Positions 1 to 10,907 of a stretch of 64,000 nucleotides of DNA are shown here, piece by piece. Position 1 is the stretch's first letter. The number at the start of each line of letters is the position of its first letter. Where the stretch lies: NCBI GenBank assembly GCA_015501585.1, contig JADNRY010000249.1, positions 1 through 64,000 on the forward strand, given 5' to 3'. Position numbers and translations under genes: made by a program. Origin of the DNA: Rhodocollybia butyracea. Lineage: Eukaryota > Basidiomycota > Agaricomycetes > Agaricales > Omphalotaceae. The notes beneath the pieces are model-generated. The model searched no databases and was not told the origin of the DNA. It was given only the letters and a program-made list of their open reading frames with translations.

Positions 1-1
1 A

Positions 2-2123
<2,122 letters not shown>

Positions 2124-2431
2124 GCGTTGTAAATTATGTACTCAAGTGTTCTGTATATTGTCGTTTGCAACAAAATCGACGTTCCACTGGTATTTTAACG
2201 AAAGAAGAATTTATTCGCAACAGCCGCTATCGCCTGTTTTTTACTTGCGCGCCCAGCGGGTGCAGTCTCATCAGCTCATCGGCTAGGACTCCGAGCTTCA
2301 AACTCGCTGATTTTCTCACAAGTCTGGGAGAAGTCACAGGGCTCGAAGCCCGAAGGATGCTCATCTGCTCGATTTATCATTAGATACTTCAACAATGTAC
2401 TCTCGTCGCCTGCGCACTCCATTGAGAACTA

Positions 2432-2852
2432 CTAAAGAGGGCATATCCCTTTAGTTCCGAGGAAGCACCTACCGAAATATGGTCAGCCTTTTGTGATTGA
2501 GCTACCCAGACTGATACCTACGTTCCGCCATATTCCACCGAGATTGGTCCACAGCATCTATACCCTGGGGGGCCTGACAGGAATGTGAGTTAGAAAGGCA
2601 CGTCGCTTTTACAATATGTTGCTCATACTCACAAGTTTCCTAATGACAAGGCAAAAATATCAATAAAAGCCTTAATTGAACTAATAACATAATGGAAATC
2701 TTACATCGGGGCCATCACCTAAGGATCAGGGAGCATCAGTTGTAGCAACTTCAGAGTGAAGGACACCACTCACAGTGGTACACCTCCGCCGATACCAATA
2801 CTCCAAAGATGGTTGCAAAAGCCACAGCAGTGAAGAGTTTGAATGCGTACAT
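2432..2852 (-). CDS. Small secreted cysteine-rich protein, array copy A (intact)
   Basis: The predicted protein is 62 aa with a signal peptide (about residues 1-22, MYAFKLFTAVAFATIFGVLVSA region, probably cut after VSA) and a ~40-residue mature part. Cysteines are at 27, 34, 40, 41, 52 and 60, in the order C-x6-C-x5-CC-x10-C-x7-C, with the core PPGYRCCGPI and the ending GICPL. Five exons are needed: 2774-2852, 2705-2718, 2633-2639, 2522-2573 and 2432-2468. Exons 2 and 3 are only 14 and 7 bases. All junctions are GT-AG and the frame closes on TAG. The function is unknown; a secreted six-cysteine protein could be an effector or a cell-surface protein. A TATA box (2898-2905) lies 46 bases upstream of the ATG. 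Copy D has the same architecture, which supports the model. I recognise the pattern only loosely from mushroom secretomes. Confidence 0.75.
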
Positions 2853-2897
2853 GCTAGTGTATAGAAGTCTGAGCCAGGAAAAACCCCGATCGCCTGT

Positions 2898-2905
2898 CTT
2901 TTATA
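2898..2905 (-). promoter_or_regulatory. TATA box of array copy A
   Basis: TATAAAAG on the minus strand, 46 bases upstream of the copy A start. The same motif sits 50 bases upstream of intact copy D (7635-7642) but is degraded upstream of broken copies B and C. Confidence 0.55.
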
Positions 2906-3802
2906 CAAGTACTGTACCAATTCCGGGCAGTTCGTAGCCTTCAATTGTACCGGTTGGAGCATAATTGAAGACAGCTTGATTGCGCGGAACATTCTGGTTC
3001 TAGACCTCATCAACCAGCCACAACTGATAAATGACTTCGCAGACCAGCCACAACCGGTGAATGTCTTCGCAGCCCTACCCTACTAGTAGGGGCACACGCT
3101 TTCATTCAAAAGGGAGTACATACAAACCAGTCTAGTATTTAAAAATGCAAATGTCTGTTTATTTATCTGACGCAGCACTGGGTGTCACTGACCATGGCAC
3201 CGGAGGCCTGAAGCGGGCGGTTAATGACAGATTTGACCAGCCTTCAAAAGGTACAATTATATTCGTTGGAATTCCTACTACTTCATCAAAGGCATTGTCT
3301 CTACCCCTCTGAATTGCATTGCCTACTAATCATCGGGGGCACATTCAATGTTCATGCGGCTGCGGGTGGTTTGAAGAGACGAAACTGGCGCGTGTATACA
3401 AGCATATACTTACACACACTGAGTGGCACAAGTTGAGACAAAAATTGTCGCGTTTTTTTTGCTTCCAGACTCGCGATGCGGAGCGAAGAGAGGGTCCACC
3501 ATTACAGCTATTGACTTACCGGTGCACTGTCTTGGCACTGTCCCGGTGTTCTCTACATACATGTACTAGTAAATGTCACGGTACTACTAGCCCATGTTTT
3601 GAATTCCACTGTCAATTAACTCTAGTATCTAAGTTTTCTATGTAAATGGTGTACAATTCACCAACTCATTTGTACGCTCTGTCAAGTGGGGATGATGCCA
3701 AATTTGAATCATAGGTACACAAGTACGTATTTAATTTTGCCAAGCTGATACAATTCCATACTGATTTTGGCTGCAAGGCTTCCACATAACCCATTTGCAC
3801 TT

Positions 3803-4143
3803 CTAAAGAGGGCAGTTAGTTCCAAGGTAGCACCTGTCAAGATCTGGTTAGTTTGGCAGTTGGAGTTATCAGGCTAATACATACGTTCCGCCATAGTATT
3901 CTTCATAAATAGGTCCGCAATATCTATAGCTGGCTGGGTCTGATGAGAAGTTGAATCAGAAAGGATGGTTTGCATACCGGCACATATATTCTGCCGTGCA
4001 CCCCATGCGTGGTGAGTGCTGCGTGCGTGTTGACTGGGCCGAGCACAACTGACATACTCACACTGCAAATGACAAGTTAATTACAAGTTAAGAACCCTGA
4101 CTCACTAAGTACTTGAAAAGGTCAAGGGTTTGAACGCATACAT
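3803..4143 (-). pseudogene. Array copy B of the small secreted cysteine-rich gene (degenerate)
   Basis: The start resembles copy A (MYAFKP...), but the signal-peptide exon is cut short by a stop after about 12 codons. The third and fourth exons of the family are still visible: 3885-3939 encodes SYRYCGPI..YYGGT, and 3803-3833 encodes CYLGTNCPL and a stop. One cysteine of the CC pair and the second-exon cysteine are lost. The TATA box is no longer recognisable. The splice signals around the last intron survive. It could be a divergent paralogue, but loss of the signal peptide argues for a pseudogene. Confidence 0.6.
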
Positions 4144-4612
4144 GCTACTTAGCGCTTGAGGAATTGAAGTTTGAGCAAAGACAAAACTCCATCGCCCGTT
4201 TTTATGCGGAAGCGGCTTTTTACACAGTTATACCGGTCGGGGCATGACTATGTACTTATGTGCAGTCCATTTTAATACTGCCAGATCGTGTCGTACCAAC
4301 TGGCCAACGATGACTTGAAGACAACTAAATACTTATTTCTACTATTATATCTGCCAGTGCATGTTCCCTGGCTGCATGTAATCACATTTGGAAGATCGAA
4401 ACATCTTGAATCCCTGGTGCAAAAATATCGCCACTCAGAGCAAAATACAACAGTCCAGTGGCTGCTGCTTGTTTTTCACTTGCGCTCCCGACCTGGATAA
4501 ATTAGGGGTGCAATTTCAGTTCATCAGTTAGGACTCACCTGAACGATGTTCATCTATCATTTCTTACTTCAACAGTATAATTACTCTCATCGCCTCTATA
4601 TTTCATTGCCAA

Positions 4613-5025
4613 CTAAAGAAAGCATTCTGCTCCAGCTCCAACGCATCTGCCGGAGGCCCGGAATCTGGTCAGACTACTAGTGATAAGGCTAGTACGTTCC
4701 ACGACTGTTTTTTTCCCCGTGTAATTGGTCCACAACATCTATACCCGGGTGGGCCTGATGAGTAGGATTAGAAATGCATTACAATGCATTGCTCATGCTC
4801 ACAAGCTTCCTAATGACAAGCCAAAAATGTCAGTAAAGGCACTATTAGTGAAATAACATAATGAACATCTTACACCGAGGCTGATATCACCTGAAAGAAT
4901 CAGTGAGCATCAGTTGGAGAACTTCTTCAGAGTGGAGGGCAGCGCTCAGTGGTAAACCCCCGCTGATACCAGTACACCAAGATGGCTGCAAAAGTCACAG
5001 TAATGAAGAGTTTGAATGCGTACAT
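4613..5025 (-). pseudogene. Array copy C of the small secreted cysteine-rich gene (frameshifted)
   Basis: The start codon and MYAFKLFITVTFAAI are clear at 5025 downwards. A one-base deletion then shifts the signal-peptide frame, and the first donor GTGAGT has become GAGCGC. The main cysteine exon (PPGYRCCGPI, about 4695-4756) is recognisable but has an indel and poly-A-like insertion, and the final exon is barely alignable. The TATA region is a run of T instead of TATAAAAG. A LINE fragment sits directly upstream, at 5140 onwards. Confidence 0.65.
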
Positions 5026-5139
5026 GCTAGTGTTTGGAAATCTGAGCAGAAGAAAGCTCGACCTGCCTTTTTTTCAAGTGCTTAACCTACAATTGTACCA
5101 GCTGAAGCATAATTGAAAACATCCAATTTTCGCGGCCCA

Positions 5140-6320
5140 GGAACACTGGCTGTGAAGTCTCTCTGGATATAGACCTGAGCCTGCTAGAGGAGCTGGAAAA
5201 GGTGCAGCACATGTACCTGAGGCGGCTCCTGTGTGTTGGCAGTCGGTCGGTTCTGGCTTTCCTTTTTACAGCACTGGGGGTGGAGCCAGTGCGATATCGG
5301 CGCCTGAACCTTGCATTGAGGTATCTTCAATCTCTCCCGTCTCTTCCACCCAGCCGCATTGTTTCCACTGCCCTGGCGCACTCGTTCTCTTTGGTACGCT
5401 CTGGCTACTCAGCCTGGGCGGGTGACCTGGTGGCTGTCCTGTCGCGGCTCCCTGTTCCGGTCAACTGCACAGTGGATGACCTGGAGAGCGTTGACCGTCT
5501 GAGCCATGTGATGGAGGACCTCAAGCTGTCTTGCGATGGTTTCATTACCATGTCTGTCCAGAGCTCTGTGCGTGCGGAGATGTTGCGCAATCGAGTGGAT
5601 TATGATGAGCAGGGGCGGCGAGCGGCAGGTTCAGCGGTACGGGTACTCAGGCCATACCTGCAGATGCTGAAGGTACCCAAGCACAGGCATGCATTCACAC
5701 AGTTGGTGCTGTCTAGCCACCACTTGAGTGTGGAACGTCTCAGGTATGCTGACCGTTATCGCCCCCATATTCCGCGCGGCTGGAGGCTGTGCCGCTTTTG
5801 TATGGTCCACGTCGAGGATGAGTCGCATGCTCTACTGGTCTGTGATGCTCTCCCGACTTTGGTTTATCTCCGTGATCGGTTCAGTGCAGAAATGTATGTG
5901 TGTGCTCCTGACTTACGCTCGTTACGCGACACCCTGACGCCTGAAGGGTTCACAATACCCGCTGCACCGGATGCTCTTTGATCGGCGAGTATTAACGCTG
6001 GCCGCAAAGTATATTTACGACGTCCTGGAACTCTTCAAGTCCAGGGAGCCCTATGTACCAGACCCACACTTGTACTCTAATATAGCAACTAGTGAATAAA
6101 TTTTTCTCAGATTCACGACAGCGTGAAGCACTCTCATTACTGCGTCTCGTTTATGTAGCATGTATGTCTTGGGTTGCGTGAGACAGTTCCTTGGAACTGG
6201 TCGCAGCGCCGCCGGGGGCATGCATCCGTGGCACGCACCTGACGCAGTGTGTGTAGCACGGGACCCGACTGTTCCTAAATGGGACCGCGTCGGTTTTCCT
6301 TTCCTAGTTCTGCCTGTCGC
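5140..6320 (+). mobile_element. 5'-truncated LINE (non-LTR retrotransposon) fragment, C-terminal reverse-transcriptase ORF
   Basis: An open frame from about 5148 to 5981 encodes the region downstream of the catalytic reverse-transcriptase core of a fungal LINE. It begins near DLSLLEELEKVQ and MYLRRLLCVG and ends in a zinc-knuckle-like segment, CRFCMVHVEDESHALLVC (C-x2-C...H...C). A frame change near 5970 is needed to continue into RMLFDRRVLTLAAKYIYDVLELF, which stops at 6097-6099, so the copy is dead even in its own tail. GC content is clearly higher than in its surroundings. The 5' part, with endonuclease and RT catalytic motifs, is absent, as is usual for 5' truncation. It is inserted in the upstream region of array copy C. 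The 3' limit (about 6300-6325) is an estimate based on where array flank sequence resumes. Confidence 0.75.
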
Positions 6321-6761
6321 ATCGACCAACCACAACTGATAAATGATTTCGCAGACCAGCCACAACCGGTCAATGACTTCGCAGCCCTACGCTACGTGGG
6401 TGGCGCATGCTTTTATTCACATTGTTCACAAGAGGAGATTGGACCCGCAGAGTACTTGAATTTTGAAACGTTTATACAAAACCAGTCTAGTGTGTAAAAA
6501 TGTAAATGTCTGGTTATGTAGTAGCACTGTGTTGACCACCGGTGAAGTGGGCGGTGGTTAATGGACAGATATACGTACATTGTATTCGTTTGAATTTGTC
6601 CTTCATCAAGGCATTGTCTCTACCCGCCTCTGTATTTTATTCAGGCGTTCTAAACGAGACTAAACTTGGGGGCATATCCCTGTGCATGTGTCTGTAGGCT
6701 GGCAACTCTTGGCAACAACTTGAACAAAACTGGCGCCCGTGTACTTGAGTTGCGCAAGTTA

Positions 6762-7020
6762 AGTCGCGTTTTTCGCTTCCGGGCTCAAAGCCTGTTTAGC
6801 TGCCCGCGATAATCAATGACTCGGACGGTGAGCGGAACCGTGATGAGGGTCTACCATTACAGTTATTGAACGAAAATGCAGTGTTCTGTATATCTACTGA
6901 GAATACAACTAGATGTCAGTATATCTATGCAGAGTTTGCCAGCGCCGAAGGTGTTACTTTTCCGCTTTTGGGCACGAGGTTGAGCGGAAGAAGATGGGGG
7001 TACTCGGTTTGTACAAAGTA
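6762..7020 (+). repeat. Decayed copies of the Cdc7 3' end in an array unit
   Basis: Bases 6916-7015 align by eye with the last coding part of the Cdc7 gene (about 1942-2045). The alignment reads YIYAE, then the TTTTYCGCTTYTGGGCACGA stretch and TGAGCGGAAG. A second fragment at 6762-6845 shares the same GCGTTTTTCGCTTC core. Similar pieces occur at about 3447-3520 and 8183-8260, where GAGAGGG followed by GCTATTG also matches Cdc7. No open frame spans them. Confidence 0.6.
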
Positions 7021-7144
7021 TGGAGGAAAGTGTGGCAGAATAAGTAGCCCTCTAAGCACAAAGGATATTCATCCGAGTCTGCTCGGTTTATATTACAAGT
7101 TTACAACAATATACCCTCGCCTTCACGCTTCATATTCAGAGCTA

Positions 7145-7585
7145 CTAAAGAGGGCATACTCCTTCGGTTCCGAGGTAGCACCTGCAGAAATACGGTCAGC
7201 CTTTTTAAGTGACTACTCAGACTGATACCTACGTTCCACCATATTCTACCGAAATTGGTCCACAACATCTATACCCTGGTGGGCCTGACAAGAATGTGAG
7301 TTAGAAAGGCACATCGCTTTTACAATATGTTGCTCATGCTCACAAGTTTCCTAATGACAAGCCAAAGATGAGTAAAAGCACTAGTAATGACAAGACTAAG
7401 AAACTAATATGATGAATATCTCACATCGAGGCCTGGGGCATCACCTAAGAATTGGCAGAGGGCATCAGTTGAAGAACTTCAGACTCGGAGTGAAGACATC
7501 GCTCACAATGGTAGACCTCCGCCGATACCAGTACACCGAAAATGGCTGCAAAAGCCATAGTAGTGAAGAGTTTGAATGTGTACAT
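7145..7585 (-). CDS. Small secreted cysteine-rich protein, array copy D (intact)
   Basis: The predicted protein is 64 aa. Its signal peptide (MYTFKLFTTMAFAAIFGVLVSA region) is followed by the same six-cysteine mature part as copy A, with DAPGL in place of DG after the first cysteine and the ending GVCPL. Exons are 7507-7585, 7425-7444, 7344-7350, 7233-7284 and 7145-7181. Exon 2 is 20 bases (six longer than in A, keeping the frame) and exon 3 is the same 7-base GAAACTT microexon. Introns are 51, 59, 74 and 62 bases, all GT-AG. A TATAAAAG box is at 7635-7642. Two copies with matching microexons, both ending on the same TAG context, make the gene model convincing. The function is unknown. Confidence 0.75.
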
Positions 7586-7634
7586 GCTAGTGTTTGGAAG
7601 TCGGTCTGAGCAAGGAGAAAACTCGATCGCCTGT

Positions 7635-7642
7635 CTTTTATA
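7635..7642 (-). promoter_or_regulatory. TATA box of array copy D
   Basis: TATAAAAG on the minus strand, 50 bases upstream of the start codon, in a block closely matching the copy A promoter (GGCGATCG next to it). Confidence 0.55.
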
Positions 7643-8305
7643 CAAGTAACCTTCAATTGTACCGGTTAGAGCATAGTTAGAGACAGCCTGATTACGCGGA
7701 ACATATCAGTTCTGGATCTGTCGCGTTAACCAGCCACAACCGGTAAATGCAGCCCTAGCACACCTTTCATTTGGAAGGTAGAACTTCAACGTAGGAAAAC
7801 CAGGCCCGCAGAGTACTTAAAATTTGAAGCGATTGCAGGGTACCATACAAAACCAATCTAGTGTTTTAAAAATGCAAATGTCGGTTTATTTATCTGACGT
7901 AGCCCCGGGTATTGACCATGGCACTTGAGGCTTGAAGCGGGTGGTTGAAGGCGGTTGATGACAGATGTAACCAGCCTTTCGAAAGGTACAGTATATTTGT
8001 TGGAATACCGCACTTCATCTAGGGAATTGTCTCTACCCGCCTCTGAATTTCACTGTCTACTAAAGGAGGCTAAACTCGGGGGTATATTCATGTGGCTGCA
8101 GGGTGGCTTGAGGAGACGAAACTGGCGCGGGTACAAGTATACTTATTACGCACACTAAGTTGCGCGAGTTGAGAGCAAATACGTCGCGTTTTTCGCTTCT
8201 TTTAGACTCGCGATAGTGAGCGAAGAGAGGGTTCACCTGGGTTCACCATTAAAGCTATTGAATATTGAATTGTCGTACATATACTGGAAATACACGGTAC
8301 TACTA

Positions 8306-9009
8306 AGGGTCGTAGGGATCTTCCGGCAACAGGGATCTTCCGATTTAAATCACTCGATTTTCAGCGTTTTGGGCACTCCTTACCTTCCTTTTTGCACGAG
8401 CATTGAACAGTCATAAATGTACTCGACTATCAACTCAAAGTCATATATTCTTGAGGGACAACGAGTCAGAGGTCAAGATACTTGACAAACTTATGCGTGA
8501 CTTTACATTAAAGTACCAGGAACGGTACAAAGGTGAATAGAAACAACAGATAAAAGTAGATAGAAACCATGAGTTTGTTCTTAAGATGCCTTGTATCAAT
8601 TTTCTAGGGAGTTGCACATAATTTGGGTCTTTAACGAATGTCCAAAAATGAAAGGATCCTGGAGAGTGACAGCTTTGGCATTAGGAAGTTTGCCGTCGTC
8701 CGGATAAACGAACCCGCTTGTTAATTTTGTGGAAATATACTGATTCTCGTAAATTCTTGACTGTGCGCCGGTTTGCCTGAGCTGCCGACGAACGGCTTTT
8801 CTGTGATCTCCTGTGACCAGGGTCCGGAAGATCCTTGTTTTTCATCGGACATTGTCCGACAGTCCAAGTACTCCACAGAAGCTCACTAAACTTAGGAATC
8901 AAAGGTTGTAAGGCATTCTGAATCGAACTGTCTATTCAGAATTTTGATAAAGTAAGTACTTACCAGGTTATCAGCGATTTGTACAAAATCGGAAGATCCC
9001 TACGACCCT
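8306..9009. mobile_element. 704-bp non-autonomous TIR element, hAT-like
   Basis: The ends are a 20-base inverted repeat, AGGGTCGTAGGGATCTTCCG at the left and its complement at the right. It is flanked by an imperfect 8-base duplication (TACTACTA, 8298-8305; TAGTATTA, 9010-9017). The related unit near 3585 has the same flanks without the insert (GTACTACTAGCCCATG), so the element is a clean insertion. The left end carries a second copy of GGGATCTTCCG. No transposase is recognisable inside. The 8-base duplication suggests the hAT superfamily; that is inference. Confidence 0.7.
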
Positions 9010-9184
9010 TAGTATTAGCCCATGTCCACTGTCAATCAAATGGTGTAGCTCATTTATAAGTGGATTGAATCATAGGTTCACAGGCACGTATTTAATTCTG
9101 AGCTGGTGAATTCCATACTGATTTTGGCTGCAAGCCTGCAACGGCCTAATTGCCCGGCATCCCCATAACTAGTTATCTGCAATA

Positions 9185-9535
9185 CTAAAGAGGGCTGGTT
9201 CCAAGGTAGCACCTGTCGAGATCTGGTTAGTTCCGCGATTGAAGTTATCAGGCTAATACATACGTTCCGCCCTATTCTTCAGAAATAGGTCCGCAACATC
9301 TATAACTGGGCCTGGTGAGAACTTAGAAGTTGAGGATGTCGCTTTCAAAGTATGCTCACACTGCAAACGACAGGTTAAGAACCTCGACGTATTTTGGTCT
9401 TTAGAAGCGTCGGACTAATTAATACAATGAGTAATTATCTTACAAATTCTCCGCCAAAGGAGAACACATCAGCTAAGAGCTACAATGCCAAGTATAGAGT
9501 TGTAAACCTGCGCCGATACCAATATATCGCCTTGT
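9185..9535 (-). pseudogene. Array copy E of the small secreted cysteine-rich gene (degenerate)
   Basis: This is the 3' part of the family. The signal-peptide remnant ILVSAQVY is near 9510-9530, but the start codon region is missing and replaced by unrelated sequence. The cysteine exon (about 9264-9312) still reads SYRCCGPISEE but then meets a TAG and has lost bases before it. The last exon (9185-9211) reads CYLGTSPL and a stop, lacking the final cysteine. Confidence 0.55.
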
Positions 9536-9680
9536 GAGACATCCAAGAAACTTCTTCGTGAGATTGGCTAGTGTAGCACCGTTGCTGCAAAGAAAAGGGA
9601 CTAAAAATCTATCTACCAATCCATTGAGCTATGGTCAACCCAATGAAACACGCTCAGGATATAGATGGAGGAAAAAGATC

Positions 9681-9778
9681 GTCACCTGTGCGATTCGAAC
9701 ACACGCGGGCAAAGCCCAACCGCTGAATGCTGACGTAAGAGTAGCAGGCGATCCCGTTAACCACTCCGGCAAAGTGAC
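9681..9778 (-). tRNA. tRNA-Ser(GCT) with short intron, copy 1
   Basis: The gene is 98 bases. The acceptor stem GTCACTT pairs with AGGTGAC. The D arm is CCG...CGG, the anticodon stem ATCGC pairs with GCGGT, and the loop CTGCTA carries anticodon GCT. A ~16-base intron follows the anticodon. The variable arm is long (GGGC-TTT-GCCC) and the T arm is GTGTG-TTCGAAT-CGCAC. A T-run terminator follows on the minus strand. Confidence 0.82.
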
Positions 9779-10042
9779 CATATCGTTTACGTAGAGACAA
9801 TGCGAATATCACAGGATCAATATTTGTTAACCACTCCGGCAAAATGACTGCGAGCCAGACAATGAGCCAGAGGATATATCTTTTCATTAATATTCCTATC
9901 CCAGCAATAGTGTAGTATATGAAGTGTGAATTTCTTTGAACATAAATAAGAAAGGAAGCGACCGAAGTTTAGGCTGGAGTGGTAGCGCTGCGTGGGAAAT
10001 ATTGATCCTGTGATATTCGCATTGTCTCTACATAACGATATG

Positions 10043-10140
10043 GTCACTTTGCCGGAGTGGTTAACGGGATCGCCTGCTACTCTTACGTCAGCATTCAGCG
10101 GTTGGGCTTTGCCCGCGTGTGTTCGAATCGCACAGGTGAC
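10043..10140 (+). tRNA. tRNA-Ser(GCT) with short intron, copy 2
   Basis: Same 98-base sequence as copy 1, in inverted orientation, followed by GATCTTTTTC as a Pol III terminator. Confidence 0.82.
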
Positions 10141-10152
10141 GATCTTTTTCTA

Positions 10153-10907
10153 GGCTTATTCCTGGTAATTTTTGCTGCAGCTACTTACTGTCATTCTGGA
10201 CAATTTTGCACTTACATCAAGTGATTTAATTACAAAGTAAGAAACAGACTTCGACGTTGATTTCTGTTGCCATTGGGGGCTACGCATCTCCATCACCTGA
10301 CAACAAGTTATAGATTGCTAATCGTCCAAGTAATTCGTGGATGCGCCGCCCACTTTACCATCAAAGCTTGATAAATGGACTTTTACTGGTACAACACGAT
10401 CTCAGGGCTACTGACCGTTAATTCAGGATAGGGTTTTTCTTGGCGCCCTGGCCCATGAAAACAGTGCCAGTGGTGGCCTGAAGGCTAATGACGGGGACCT
10501 CGGCCGTTCCGGTCAAGCTAACTGTTCACCTCCTCCCTTGATAAGTACGAGATTTAGTTCGATCCCTTTCGAATTCTCCTTGGTCAGGAAGTATATACTA
10601 CTTATGGTTTAACAGCATCGCTGAAACTTACAAGGTTCCAAAAGCTTGAACAAGCAGGAAGTACGATAGTCGTACAGTTTCATACTCCGGCTTCTAATCT
10701 CCGGTGGCGGTCGCTTCGAATCATGGTTCTTGGGCTCTCCCAAGCTCTCGGATATTTTTTAGGTTCTTCAAGCGTACTTTTACTAAGGCCATACCGTTAC
10801 TCACAGCCGAGAAAGGTAAAGATGTGATAATTGCTCTCATACACTGCCTATAAAAGCCATAATTTAGTCTATCCTGTTTGCCAGCGCAACCTTTTACAGC
10901 GCCCTCC
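10153..10907. other. Intergenic, no gene seen
   Basis: I find no supported coding frame or repeat here. The last part is the upstream region of the laccase. Confidence 0.5.

Larger units (their letters stand above)
9670..10152. repeat. Inverted repeat carrying two tRNA-Ser genes
   Basis: Arms of about 155 bases (9670-9826 and 9997-10152) are nearly identical in opposite orientation. Each contains a complete tRNA-Ser gene plus ~45 bases of 5' flank (AATATTGATCCTGTGATATT shared). The ~170-base spacer begins with another 23-base 5' fragment of the same tRNA (9826-9848). Confidence 0.8.

Noticed and set aside
8681..8902. Transposase fragment within the 704-bp TIR element
   Set aside because: The 73-codon minus-strand frame has no recognisable catalytic or zinc-finger motif.
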